DNA of 64,000 nt from Hypericum androsaemum. Lineage: Eukaryota > Streptophyta > Magnoliopsida > Malpighiales > Hypericaceae. How positions within the stretch are numbered: the first letter of the stretch is position 1; the number at the start of each line of letters is the position of its first letter. The stretch spans positions 18,611,691 to 18,675,690 of the forward strand of contig OZ023185.1 of NCBI GenBank assembly GCA_963995505.1, given 5' to 3'. The notes below the pieces were generated by a model that did not search any database, was not told the DNA's origin, and worked only from the letters and a program-made list of their open reading frames with translations. Both the position numbers and the translations under genes were made by a program. This document shows, in pieces, positions 46,998 to 58,777 of this stretch.

Positions 46998-49058
46998 CTA
47001 AAAATAAATCATGAGACCAAAACACAAGCTAAAAATAACCATAAAAATTTTATCCGCGCCAAATTTGTTGACCCCATTTTTGTCGGCCGCCTGATCATCC
47101 GAATCGTCCGCCGGTCCATCCGCCGCAGGCCCGTCTGCGACGGATGACTTGGCGGACTTTGGAGCATCCGCGACGGCCGCCTTGAACAAGTCTCTCGGCA
47201 TCAGAACCTTGTCCACCTTGTACACCACCAACGGCTCCTCGTCCTTCAACGTCCCCGTGATCTTCGCGGTGTTGACTTTTGTCTCCAGCGTGATCACCTC
47301 GCCGTCATTTTGCACCGTGAAGTCGTACTTGTTGGCGCCGTCAGTTGCCAGCGTGTTCATCACGCCGTTATTGGACTTGAGCATCTGGAGGGACATGTAG
47401 ACGGGGACGCCGTGATATAACAGCAGCGACAGCTTCTGTGACGCCGTCAAGTTCTTGTACTTGGGCACGAAGGCGTTGACGACTGAGTCAGGGGGGCAAA
47501 ACACCGTCAAGCCGCCGTCAAGATTGTCCTCGAAGGTTTTGTGGGCCCCAGAAGCTATCAACAAGTCGGAGAAAGCCTTGCAACCTTGCTTGTTCATGAT
47601 TGCCGTTAGATTTAACGTCGGCGCCGCCGTTGGAGCTTCGGCTTCAGCCGAATTTAGAGCCTGCTCAGTACCGATCACAATATCATCATTAATTACTCTT
47701 TTTACATTAATTAACTAGCAGTAAGGTGATTCCGTTTAGTTTTTTTTATCTCGTAACAAATATTCAGATTTATAACCAAATAATGAAAAATGTTTTCCAA
47801 CAAATTTACGAAATATCACCTAAACAACGGAACAATATTTATTTTTAAAAAATCAAATACATGAAAAACTATCTCCCAATCAATTTATTATACCTAAATC
47901 AAACACAGCCTCAATATTTTGGTTTTACCATGAATAAGGGATTTTCCGGTTTGTGGGGATCCCCTTTTGACTGTAATTATGATGTTTTAATATACATATT
48001 TTATCGACCAAGAAAGTTTCCTGTAGAGTGAATCATGAGTTTTGTTTTTTTAATTTTTTATATTTAAAGTTAAGTACTATCAAATTTTTTTAATATTATT
48101 GTATCTTAAATTCAAGACTTTATTAAAATATTGTTTTTGGAGTAGAGGGGACAATACGGCAGACAAAATAAATACACGATCCAGGCCAACACGTATCATA
48201 TTTTTCAAGATCTATAATTAATACGTGCTCCAAAACAAATTCGCTGTTAATCACGTGGATTTGAGTTGGCTATCTATCTCTTCCACATGCACTCAATAAT
48301 TCTTGTCGGTCCATTCACCTTAGCAAGAAACCAAATTTGATATTTAAGTCTATTACTGCTTAAACAATTCGTATTAATGTTATAATAACGTCCACCACCG
48401 CTTTCTTATCAATTACTTAACTAGTTCCACCATGCGCCAGAAGATAATCATCTTACATCTATTTTTTTTTTCTAAAATGGGTTCAATAAATGCCGAAATT
48501 TCTTAATTTGTAAAGACAAAAATTATTCGGACCAACCTGGCTAATTTGTACGACGGAAATGTTGTAAGGAATCTCCACCAAGGACTTAACAAAGAAAGAG
48601 TCGAGCCCGTCGTTCTCCTCGGGGCCGAACCCGACCTTCCCGTGGCTTAAGTCGGTGATGTTGACGTAGCCGGAAGTCCCGGTGGCGGCGCCGGTGGCCT
48701 GGAACATGGTGGCGGTCAACGTGCTGCCGCCGTTAATCTGGTGGAGTTTCTTGGTTCCGAAGTAATCGACGAGGACGTGGTAGGAGAGCACGTTCCTGAG
48801 GGTGTACACGGAGAACTGCTTGGCCAGAAGCGTGTTCATGGCGGCATTGTCGATGGCGAGGACGGTTATCGTCTCGCGGCGGTTGATTTCCGCCGCGAGG
48901 TGGGTGACGGTGAGGTAGTGGTTGAATGTGGAGAACTCCGGGTGCTTTGCGAGGATCTTGGTGATGTTGTGGGCTTGGGAGGCCGGGATGAGTAGGAGGG
49001 CGAGGGCGAGCGTGAGGGCGGCGGCCACGGCTGCCGGAAGCGGATGTCTTGGGCCCAT
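46998..49058 (-). CDS. Fasciclin-like arabinogalactan protein, two FAS1 domains, GPI-anchored, 394 aa
   Basis: Exons on the minus strand: 49058-48537 and 47660-46998, joined in phase at ISQ|ALNSAEAEAPTAAP; 395 codons with the stop, with an 876-bp GT-AG intron. A signal peptide covers residues 1 to about 29 (AAALTLALALLLIPASQA). FAS1-1 is about 43-170 (FNHYLTVTHLA, ITVLAIDN, VLSYHVLVDYF). The AEAEAPTAAP linker follows. FAS1-2 is about 190-320 (CKAFSDLLIASG, LTVFCPPDSV, SLLLYHGVPVYMS, PLVVYKVDKVLMP). Then a short Ala/Ser/Pro region (SVADGPAADGPADDS) and a hydrophobic tail (IFMVIFSLCFGLMIYF) fitting a GPI signal. Family role: cell-wall/plasma-membrane glycoprotein in cell adhesion and wall deposition, closest by layout to the FLA1/2/8 group. 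The AGP glycomodule is short and acidic. Confidence 0.94.
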
Positions 49059-51457
49059 TTGGAGGGAGTGGAGGATGGATATGGAGGCAGGGGGAAAGAT
49101 GGGGAGGGAGTGTTTTTAAAGTAGGGAGTGAAGTACCAATGCGAACTTTTTCGTTTAAACTATAAGGGACTTGAATTTGAGAAATTTTTTGGATTTAAGT
49201 TTTATCAATGTTAAAGAAAATATTAAAAAAATCGCTCTAAAAAGTATGACCCAAGAATGCTCGAATTTGGGGTGGTAATGGAGAATTGGGATGGAAGCTT
49301 GGAACATGCCAGCTTCACATGAGGTGGATAGGTGGGGGCCTATAACGATGGTTTGGGCCCACTTTAGTGTTGTTTCCTTTATTTTCTGTAGGCTACCTGA
49401 TAGTATTATGTTTTGAAAGGAATACCTAACAATATTGCTAATTTTGTCATGGTTATACTATAATATAATTGAGTTTGGGTCCGATGTTGAAATTCTAATA
49501 TAGTATCAGAGCAGATTATTATCGTACTCATTAGTGTATTTATACGATTTTCATTTCATCACACGTTGTTAAAGTCAAAGTCCGTACAAATTTAAACTCG
49601 ATGATCTGAGCAAGTGTGTTGAAAATTTCAATGTCATCACATCCCGGTAGAAAATAATTAAAAAAAGAAAAAAATCATCGTCTTCCATCTCCCGCTGTCG
49701 GTTCCGATGTCTTCCGCGCCAGCTCCTCCTCCTTGACCCTACCCTAAATCATTTAAGGAAAAGGATTTCCAGTTTGGAAGTTCCACAAAGTTAATCAATT
49801 TTCTAGAAATTATGATTTTCCCACCGACAGAAAAAACTATTTCTCTCGCCAGTTGTGCAAGGGTCAACATCATTCGTGGAAAACAAAAATCATTTGCAAG
49901 TCCTACGTGGTCGGTTATGACATCCAGTTGTCAGTTTGATTAATGTTCTTGATTATACGAGTAATTTTCTGGTGATATTTTCATAATGATATTTGGGTTA
50001 TTAATTTTTATTAAAAATAAGATAGGAACAGTGAGCACGCCATGTGTACGGTAAACAATGTTGTTTCGGCATACATGACAAGACAAATGATATTTAGTTG
50101 ATCAGTAGTGAGAACTGTAAGCTGCAAATTTTCTAAAAGTATATTAATTGAATTGTCAATTTTAAATTATATATCGTAAATTTGATATCGATAAAACTAT
50201 AAAATAGTAAAATAAAATTTATAATCATAACTGTACAAGGTATTGTAAAATTTTTGTTGTCAAATAGACACTTGCGCTAATCAATAAAGCATCAAGAAGA
50301 AATATACTGTTCTACCCAAAAAAAATACAGATCTACCAAAAAAATACAGGAGGACTATTTAACTAATGAAGTTTTTTAAAGCTGCACGAAGACGAAATAT
50401 GAAGGAAATTATGGAGCAGCATAATTCTTTACTTGATCCTTGCTCCAGAATATCTAATGCAACAGAGACACTCTGGCTAAAGGCCAAAGTAAGTGTACAG
50501 ATAAAGTTCCAAGTCTCCGGAGCATATATGTGTTCTTAGTTAAAATGATTGATCATAAGGGAATATTTTTAGAAAAAATTAGGATGATAATGCTCAACTT
50601 AAAGATACTTGTCCGGGTGACGTAGATTTTAAATGACGGATGTTCAAAATTTTTAACAAAAAATTTTACTTTTTAAAAAGATGATAATGTAGATATATTC
50701 ATATATAGCGTTTCTTTATTTCAGAAATGCAACAGATATTAATGCCTTAAACTCCTCTTTACCTAAAGTGATCTGGAAAATGGAAGGAATAAAGCCGGTG
50801 AGAAAATGATCACCTGGTTACTATTATATGCCAAAAAATTTAAAACTAAAGAAGTTTTGCAAGTTTAATTATAATAATTTAGCCGTAAAAGAAATTAAGA
50901 TAACTAACTTCAAAATTTGCACCGAATTTGGAACAACAAGACAATAGACCATAAAATTAACATTGTTAAAATCTTTAGATCTATCATTAACTTTAAGACA
51001 GTGGATTACTAAATTGTTTACCGACAACTCACCAACTACCGCTTATAATCAGATCAGCTGGCCATTAGAAAATTAGAGTAATGCGCAAATCAATCGTTTT
51101 CTTTGAATTGCTAACCTACATACCAATAGTTCAATGTATAATATACCAAACTGATAGAAGTCACTTTGTCCCTGATATATATATATATTATAACAAAAAC
51201 TTTGTTGGTGCCAACCAGCCTTTCCTCGAAATATTTAACACATAATTGTTATTTTAATTTGGACGACCATAATCATACTAGTGGTGGGGGCAGAGAATTG
51301 TCGGTTCGCATATATATATATATATATCATATTTTTCTTTTAGTGGTAGATATATCATATATGTATGTAAAGTCGTTAATTCTTTAAAAAATGTTATGTC
51401 GTAAACAGAGCTGTAATCCAATTCAAGAAAATAAGTAAAACGACTGGTTTAAACAAA
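49059..51457. other. 2.4-kb intergenic region, FLA promoter plus repeat traces
   Basis: Left edge: FLA leader and promoter. 49502-49512 reads AGTATCAGAGC, a likely decayed LTR primer binding site after AT-rich sequence. (AT)n runs occur near 51176-51188 and 51310-51327. No gene seen. Confidence 0.45.
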
Positions 51458-51522
51458 CGTCGTGATCGAACCTACGACCAGGTGGTTAAAAGCCACGCGC
51501 TCCACCACTGAGCTAGGACGAC
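51458..51522 (-). pseudogene. tRNA-Lys(UUU) pseudogene, 3' end lost
   Basis: On the minus strand: GTCGTCC, TA, a D-arm GCTC...GAGC, then the anticodon arm with CTTTTAA loop (anticodon UUU) and GTAGGTTCGATC. The 3' half of the T-stem and the acceptor strand are missing, and the anticodon stem has a mismatch. It diverges from the intact plus-strand copy 84 bp away. Confidence 0.8.
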
Positions 51523-51605
51523 TCGTTTAACTCCCGATTAGTGACCATCTTTTCTATACATACATATATATTAAAATTATAATTTTGCAACTCGGGAGCA
51601 TACCT

Positions 51606-51677
51606 GCCGTCCTAGCTCAGTGGTAGAGCGCGTGGCTTTTAACCACGTGGTCGTGGGTTCGATCCCCACGGACGGCG
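51606..51677 (+). tRNA. trnK-UUU (nuclear): tRNA-Lys(UUU)
   Basis: A full cloverleaf. Acceptor GCCGTCC/GGACGGC, D-arm GCTCAGTGGTAGAGC (A box), anticodon stem CGTGG/CCACG with loop CTTTTAA giving anticodon TTT, T-arm GTGGG/CCCAC with TTCGATC (B box), discriminator G. No encoded CCA, as expected for a nuclear gene, and no intron. It matches the plant cytosolic Lys(UUU) pattern in length and boxes. Confidence 0.96.
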
Positions 51678-51679
51678 AA

Positions 51680-51687
51680 TTTTTTTT
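51680..51687 (+). terminator. Pol III terminator of the tRNA-Lys gene
   Basis: A run of eight T begins 3 bp after the discriminator base. Confidence 0.85.
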
Positions 51688-52960
51688 CCATGCTCAAACC
51701 TTGTTATTAAAAAAGTTGATAACTTGAGAAAGAGAAGATCCAAAGTCATCTTCTTAGCCCGGCTCTATCTTTGTTGTTTAGAATCTTTAGATTATGTCGA
51801 TTCACCAAAAACATGTGCCCCAGACGCTCGCGTAACCAAAAATTTTGAGTTCGGATCATGAAAATGCAGCTAACTAAAAAAATGTTGGAGAATTGCTCTG
51901 GCGTGGGGTGGGGATAAATACAGTAGGCTTTAAATCTTTTGGCCCAGAGCAAGGAACATTACATAAAGGATGTATGGCCCATCAGTTAATAATGATGTAA
52001 TGGCATGCATGTTCAGTTTTCAAAGGCCGGTTTAGACCAAAAGGGCTAAAGAGAAGTAGATGAAGAGGTGGATGGGATGCCCTTTTCTTTCTTGTTGGGC
52101 TTAAAATACAGGAGCATGTTCGTCTCAGTGGCTACAGAGAGTAGGTAATCAAGTAGTCCTACAAGAATGTGCTTGTCATTATATAAGCCGACAGCTTGTC
52201 CACCGATCACCTATTTTTGTCAATAAACTTCTCTGAAAAGCAAAAATTCTCAAAAACCTATTTTGTCAATACACATTGACATTCGAAAATGTATTCAAAA
52301 TATATGAAATCGGAAAAAAATTATTCAAAGTTTGAACATATATATGTCCACTATCGGAAAGTTTACACGTGCCAGCTCCCAAGTAAGATTTTACCATTGT
52401 TGTAGAGAGTAGAAATTGACCCACTAATCAGTAGAAAATAATGTATAATTTGTTATCATCCTACCAAACAAATGTTAGTTCACTTTGGTGTAATTAATTT
52501 AAAGAAACATTATAAAATTTACTTGTAAAAAAATTTGCACTCATTTTTGGGATATTTGTATCTTTTTGGCATCAGCACTTGAGCCGTTTTCAATAAATGG
52601 ATAGAGAATGGAGATTTTTCGGAATGTTTGTAACGATCTCTCAATTATGTCCGACCGGCACCAAACGACCAAGAGGACAATAGCGACGATGGTGGTGGAC
52701 TTTAGGGCAAGAGAGAGAGAGGGAAAATTCGTATTTTCAAATTCACATATTTATATTTTTTTTCTCTAATGGTGAGAATATATAAAAGTTCCGTTATACA
52801 AATAAAAATAGTATTAAGTAAGTATTTCCAATACTTAGTTTTGGATAGTGGATAATACAAAATGGGAAACTAGAAAGTTATTTGTATTTTATCCTCTATG
52901 GAAACAATATCTCATATGGGTCCCACACAATGGGTATGGATTGGTTACGGAATGCTCAGA
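51688..52960. other. AT-rich intergenic DNA
   Basis: Small frames only, none with family features. Nothing supported. Confidence 0.45.
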
Positions 52961-53380
52961 TTCGGAACCGTTCGGAATGAAGACACGCGGGGACTTTTTT
53001 GCAAACGTGCTAAAATACGGGGACCAAAATGAAAAAATCCATGCACAAACGCAGGCCGGATACAAATGCCATTATCACATAACTGCGCATGCCAGTATCA
53101 CATAACTGCGCATGCCAGTATCATATAACTGTGCATGCCAGTATCATATAACTGTGCATGCCAGTATGACCTTTTTGCAAAAATGCTAAAATACGGAGGA
53201 CCAAAATAAAAAAAGCCACGCGCGCCATTATCATAAACGGGACTTGCCGCTGTCACAGATACACATGCCATTATCACATAACTGCACTTGCCATTATCAC
53301 ATCACATACATGCACTTGCCGCTGCGGTCCCCCTTCACTCCAAACCGTACGGAATCAATTCTTTCACTCCGTACTCAATC
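52961..53380. mobile_element. Possible miniature element with 23-bp minisatellite (GCATGCCAGTATCACATAAC)
   Basis: The left edge CGTTCGGAATGAAG...GGGGAC (52969-52993) is loosely reverse-complementary to GTCCCCCTTCACTCCAAACCG (53326-53346). Inside, 53078-53165 holds four near-identical 23-bp units, and degenerate ones extend to 53310. No coding capacity. The array is certain; the element boundaries are tentative. Confidence 0.5.
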
Positions 53381-53496
53381 ACTCCCCCACACAATAGCCG
53401 CAATTATTGATGTGACAATATTTTGTAATCAATTCTCATGATGCACTATTGATCCGGGATTTTTGTGATTCGTCACATGACTGATATTTGAATTTA

Positions 53497-54856
53497 GGAA
53501 TAAGTTCATTTTAGTATCCTATAGTTTCATTCTTTTTGCCTGGAGTACCATGTGGTTCTAAAATAGCATTTTAGTACCCTGTGGTTGACCTCCAATTTTT
53601 CGGGCAGGTCCAAAGTAGATGCCTGTCGAAACCCGCCCGAAACATCGTCGTTTTGTGACCACATGGAAAATACATGGCGCCCGACTTTTTTAAGTTAAAG
53701 CTGACGTGGACTGTAGTAAATTACATATTCAATCCTTAATTTATTTATAAAATGACTAATATACCCTTACAAAAATTAATTAAAAAACAATATATTTGCT
53801 CTTCCTCGATAGTTTCACTGGCCCATTCTTCTCCGGCAAAAATCAAATTGGGGCCATTCTTTTTCATGGTTGTTGCCGCAGAGCAAATTGACCGTGTAGG
53901 CCATAATTTTGAGCGACGACGGTGGAACAATTTGGGGCCAATCTCATTCGCCCCCAATTAGCAGCTGAGACAGGGAATAGTTGATTAGTGACTGTGGCGG
54001 GGACAAGCTTGAGCGACGACGATGTTGTCGACGGCCATAACAACAACATAAGGAGGGTGGTGTCGGAGGTGACTACCAAATTTATTCCCCAAAATCCCTC
54101 ACTGCTATCTTTCGGATCTGGGTTTCTTTGATATGGGTTTATAATTTCTTAATTTTTTGATCTCGGCCTCGGCCTCGGCCTTGTTCGAAATGGCACCCAC
54201 ATCGTCTTCTACGACGCCGTCTACTTGGGATCCCAGGCGAGGTCCGCTCTCGATGTGCCGACACGTGCCGATGGGCCACTCCGAGGACTACGAGAGTCAG
54301 GTATGAGGAGAATAACGAGACGAAGAAGCATCGGTGAGGGCTGCCGCGACAGCGCTGGAGGAGGAAAAGGGGTATTTGGCGGAGGGTTCACCGGCGGTGG
54401 CGACGGAGGAGCGGTGGTTGTCGAGGACGCTCAGGGATAGTGGGTTCGAGGAGAATACGATAACAACGGGTGGACGGATTGACGACAACGCCTCGGGAGC
54501 TCCGGCGGTGGTTGTTGGGTTTTATGGTTTGAAGGGAGGGGTAGGAGGAAGGAGGAGGAATGTGTGAGGGTGAGAGGAAAGAGAAGTTAATTAATATTTA
54601 AATGGGATTTTTTTGAAAAATATAAATAACTTTGGACTATTTTGATAATTTACTAGAGTACACATCAGCTTTAACTAAATTCACTATGTCGCCACGTGTC
54701 TTCCATGTCATCTCAAAACGACGACGTTTAGAGCAGGTTTGGACGGGTAGCTGCCCTAGCCCAAAAAATTGGTGGTAACTAAAATACCAATTTAGAACCA
54801 CATGGTACTCCAGACAAAAAGAGTAAAACTACAGGGTACTAAAATGAACTTATCCC
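53497..54856. mobile_element. Mutator-like TIR element C with GC-rich cargo, 1360 bp
   Basis: The left end GGAATAAGTTCATTTTAGTA and right end TACTAAAATGAACTTATCCC are reverse complements with one mismatch. The arms match for about 90 bp, including GAGTACCATGTGGTTCTAAA at left against TTTAGAACCACATGGTACTC at right. Flanking 9-mers are TTGAATTTA (53488-53496) and TTGATTTTA (54857-54865), 8 of 9 identical, the target-duplication size typical of Mutator. The core at about 54000-54560 is GC-rich and could be captured host sequence, but no source gene is recognised. No transposase. Confidence 0.85.
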
Positions 54857-54865
54857 TTGATTTTA

Positions 54866-55426
54866 TTAATGTGTGTCGGAATTTTCTCTGTCAGAAAAAA
54901 TGAGTCAAATTTGAAGTAAATTTGTTCGTCAAATATCAAAGTATAAATTAATAAATAAAAGAAAACACTAATGGCTACACATAATAATCCACGTAGCAGA
55001 CATCATAGAAATTTTGATATTTAAACTTTTGATCTATTTATGAAGAATCAAACGGAAGACGGCGTCCCCTAGTAAACAATAGAATAGTAAACAAAATAGT
55101 TATAAGCAAATATTTTTTCCAAGGTATTAATTCATTCGAGTAATAAAAATATTTGATTTTCTTAAAAGACTATTGAATTCAGCCAACAACTACTGTTAAA
55201 TAAATCAAGACAATTACGGTATCGTAGTGTTGTTGTAGAGGTTACCAATAAGTGTTTTCTATTCGATCGTACAAAAAGAAAGCAGATGAAAAAAAAAGTT
55301 GCACGGGTAATTTCCCTCGAGTGGACGCCAAATGGTAGGCACAAATGTGCAGCGCCCATCGGAAGTGGAAGAAGCACCAATTTTTCGGAAGAAAGAAGCA
55401 TCAATTGAGCACTAGAATAAAATATT
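54866..55426. other. Spacer between elements C and A; includes the first copy of the duplicated flank
   Basis: 54866-55270 is AT-rich and unassigned. 55271-55426 is the original host flank that recurs in the tandem units beginning at 56148 and 57039. Confidence 0.6.
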
Positions 55427-55723
55427 GGGAAAAGTATACTTAAGTATCAAGTAGTTTCAAGCTTTCTAAATTTAGGCCATGTGATTTAAAATTATATTTG
55501 GGAAAAGTCTACTTTAGTACCCTGTGGTATCGCCCAAAATTACTTTAGTACCCTGTGGTAAAAAACCGACCAATCGAGTCATACTTATTCCAATTAACAT
55601 CAAAAAGGTCCTCGGGCAGCTGCCCGGACCAGCCCGAATGCTGCCCGGACTACGTGGCCAGCCACGTCACCAAAACTTGATAACGTGGCGCCACGTGGAC
55701 AACCATCTTCTTTCCTCTCTTCC

Positions 55724-56079
55724 TCTCCTCCTCCTCCTCCTCCTCCTCCTCCTCCTCCGCATCCTCCTCCACTTCGTCCTCCTCCTCCTCGTCCTCCTCC
55801 TCCTCCACTTCGTCCTCCTCCTCCTCATCCGCCTCCTCCTCCACTTCGTCCTCCTCCTCCTCCACTTCATCCTCCTCCTCCTCCTCCACTTCGTCCTCCT
55901 CCTCCTCATCCTCCTCCTCCTCCTCCACTTCGTCCTCCTCCTCCTCCTCCTCTGCCTGCTCCTCCTAATCCTCCGCCTCTGCCTCGTCCTCGTCCTCCTC
56001 CACTTCGTCCTCCTCCTCCTCCTCCTCCCCCTCCTCTGCTCCTCCTCCTCCTCCTCCTCATCCTCCTCATCCTCCTCCA
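55724..56079. repeat. TCC/GGA array 1
   Basis: A polypyrimidine tract of TCC triplets, interrupted at irregular multiples of 3 by TCCACTTCG and TCGTCC or TCATCC. Because the period is 3, several frames on both strands stay open. This is not evidence of coding. Confidence 0.9.
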
Positions 56080-56609
56080 CGTGGCGCCACATCATCAAGT
56101 TTTGGTGACGTGGCTGGCCACGTAGTCTGGGCAGCGTTCGGGCGGGTACAAAAAGAAAGCAGATGAAAAAAAAAGTTTCACGGGTAATTTCCCACGAGTG
56201 GACGCCAAATGGTAAGGCACAAATGTGCAACGCCCATCGGAAGTGGAAGAAGCACCAATTTTTCGGAAGAAAGAAGCATCAATTGAGCACTAGAATAAAA
56301 TATTGGGAAAAGTATACTTAAGTATCAAGTAGTTTCAAGCTTTCTAAATTTAGGCCATGTGATTTAAAATTATATTTGGGAAAAGTCCACTTTAGTACCC
56401 TGTGGTATCGCCCAAAATTACTTTAGTACCCTGTGGTAAAAAACCGACCAATCGAGTCATACTTATTCCAATTAACATCAAAAAGGTCCTCGGGCAGCTG
56501 CCCGGAGCTGCCCGGACCAGCCCGAATGCTGCCCAGACTACGTGGCCAGCCACGTCACCAAAACTTGATAACGTGGCGCCACGTGGACAACCATCTTCTT
56601 CCCTCTCTT

Positions 56610-57000
56610 CCTCTCCTCCTCCTCCTCCTCCTCCTCCTCCTCCGCCTCCTCCTCCACTTCGTCCTCCTCGTCCTCGTCCTCCTCCTCCTCCTCCACTTCG
56701 TCGTCCTCCTCCTCCTCCGCCTCCGCCTCGTCCTCCTCCTCCTCCACTTCGTCCTCCTCCTCCGCCTCCTCCTCCACTTCGTCCTCCTCCTCCTCCACTT
56801 CATCCTCCTCCTCCTCCTCCACTTCGTCCTCCTCCTCCTCATCCTCCTCCTCCACTTCGTCCTCCTCCTCCTCATCCTCCTCCTCCTCCTCCACTTCGTC
56901 CTCCTCCTCCTCCTCCTCCGCCTCCTCCTCCTCCTCCTCCTCTGCCTCTGCCTCGTCCTCGTCCTCCTCCACTTTGTCCTCCTCCTCCTCCTCCTCCTCC
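56610..57000. repeat. TCC/GGA array 2
   Basis: Same composition as array 1 with different interruption order and length, the variable part of unit 2. Confidence 0.9.
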
Positions 57001-57505
57001 ACGTGGCGCCACGTAGTCTGGGCAGCGTTCGGGCGGGTACAAAAAGAAAGTAGATGAAAAAAAAAGTTGCACGGGTAATTTCCCACGAGTGGACGCCAAA
57101 TGGTAAGGCACAAATGTGCAGTGCCCATCGGAAGTGGAAGAAGCACCAATTTTTCGAAAGAAAGAAGCATCAATTGAGCACTAGAATAAAATATTGGCAA
57201 AAGTACACTTAAGTATCAAGTAGTTTCAAGCTTTCTAAATTTAGGCCATGTGATTTAAAATTCTATTTGGGAAAAGTCCACTTTAGTACCCTATGGTATC
57301 GCCCAAAATTACTTTAGTACCCTGTGGTAAAAAACCGACCAATCGAGTCATACTTATTCTAATTAACATCAAAAAGGTCCTCGGGCAGCTGCCCGGAGCT
57401 GCCCGGACCAGCCCGAACGCTGCCCAGACTACGTGGCCAGCCACGTCACCAAAACTTGATAACGTGGCGCCACGTGGACAACCATCTTCTTCCCTCTCTT
57501 CCTCT

Positions 57506-57905
57506 CCTCCTCCTCCTCCTCCTCCTCCTCCTCCGCCTCCTCCTCCACTTCGTCCTCCTCCTCCTCGTCCTCCTCTTCCTCCTCCACCTCCGCCTCATCC
57601 TCCTCCTCCTCCACTTCGTCCTCCTCCTCCTCCACCTCCTCCTCCACTTCATCCTCCTCCTCCTCCTCCACTTCGTCCTCCTCCTCCTCCTCATCCTCCT
57701 CCTCCTCCTCCACTTCGTCCTCCTCCTCCTCCTCCTCCGCCTCCTCCTCCTCCTCCTCCTCTGCCTCTGCCTCCTCCTCCTCCTCCGTCCTCCTCCTCCT
57801 CCTCCTCCTCCTCCACTTCGTCCTCCTCCTCCTCCTCCTCTCCTCCTCCTCCTCCTCCTCCTCCTCCTCCCCCTCCTCTTCTCCTCCTCCTCCTCCTCCT
57901 CCTCC
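57506..57905. repeat. TCC/GGA array 3
   Basis: The longest array. Includes CCTCCTCTCCTCC near 57837 that breaks triplet phase, and a long uninterrupted TCC run just after it. Confidence 0.9.
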
Positions 57906-58777
57906 ACGTGGCGCCACATCATCAAGTTTTGGTGACGTGGCTGGCCACGTAGTCTGGGCAGCGTTCGGGCGGGTCTGGGCAGCTCCTGGCAGCTGCCCGA
58001 GGACCTTTTTTATGTTAATTAGAATAAGTATGACTCGATTGGTCAATTTTTTACCACAGGGTACTAAAGTAATTTTGGGCGATACCACAGGGTACTAAAG
58101 TGGACTTTTCCCATTATATTTTTTTAGCCCTATTTTTTTTTGCTCAGACACCACTCGGTCTCGGGAAGCCCGGGTAGCTGCCCGGCCACTTGTCTGTCCA
58201 CGTGGGTGCCACATCCGCCTAAACGCCGTCATTTGGCGTCCTACGTGGACAGTCCACTTGTGCAAGTCGAGATGACGTGGCATATGGAAAATATCCAAAT
58301 TAGTCCCAATTTCGAAAATATCCAACCCACTTTCTCTCTCCATACCAAATCCCCAATCCCTCGACTTCCCTGCCCAAAACCCATTTCTCTCCCCCATCCA
58401 GAGATTTGTCTCCCAACCCCTCGACTTACCCCTTCCGAAACCCATTTTCTCTTCCCTCTCCTCTCTTCTTAGTGTTCCCCCTCAACACCCACGACTTCCA
58501 CTCCTTCTGTCTCCGACGATCCTTGCTCCTCGACTCCACTATTGAGGTATTCTGGTTATTTTGTTCCATTTTTTAGTTGATTTTTTTGTTTTAGGGTTTT
58601 CTTTGCATGCTTCTCTTTCTCTACCTATAACCCGCAGCAATTTTGAGTTTTAGGGTTACATTTTTAGTTGTTTTCGACAAGAGCAATTTTAGGGTCACCT
58701 GCGATTTTGAGTTTTACGGTTACATTTTAGTGTTTTCTGATAGTTGTGTTTGATGGGGTGTTTTCAACTGTTTTCAG

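Larger units (their letters stand above)
55271..57974. repeat. Tandem triplication of the flank/A-end/B-half unit
   Basis: ACAAAAAGAAAGCAGATG starts unit 1 at 55271 and unit 2 at 56148; unit 3 starts at 57039 with one substitution (GTAGATG). Periods are 877 and 891 bp. Each unit runs host flank, left end of A, left arm of B, TCC array, part of the right B arm up to GTTCGGGCGGGT. Only unit 3 continues into the complete right end of B. Unit 2 lacks about 35-40 bp of the inner right arm. Units differ mainly in array length, so the event is recent. Confidence 0.88.
55500..58112. mobile_element. Mutator-like element B nested in A; TCC-array core
   Basis: The ends GGGAAAAGTCTACTTTAGTA and TACTAAAGTGGACTTTTCCC are inverted, with arms of about 120 bp or more plus a GTGGCCAGCCACGTCACC-containing inner arm. 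The target duplication ATTATATTT is perfect at 55491-55499 and 58113-58121. Between the arms there is only a TCC-rich array, now present three times because of a later tandem duplication. No transposase. Confidence 0.9.

Noticed and set aside
54225..54567. Two overlapping Gly/Arg/Ala-rich frames in element C
   Set aside because: Probably GC-rich transposon cargo; no domain seen.
55524..58088. Long open frames on both strands (up to 220 codons of Glu/Asp/Val, Pro/Ser or Leu runs)
   Set aside because: They are produced by 3-bp TCC repetition with few stop codons in several frames at once. They are transposon arrays, not genes.
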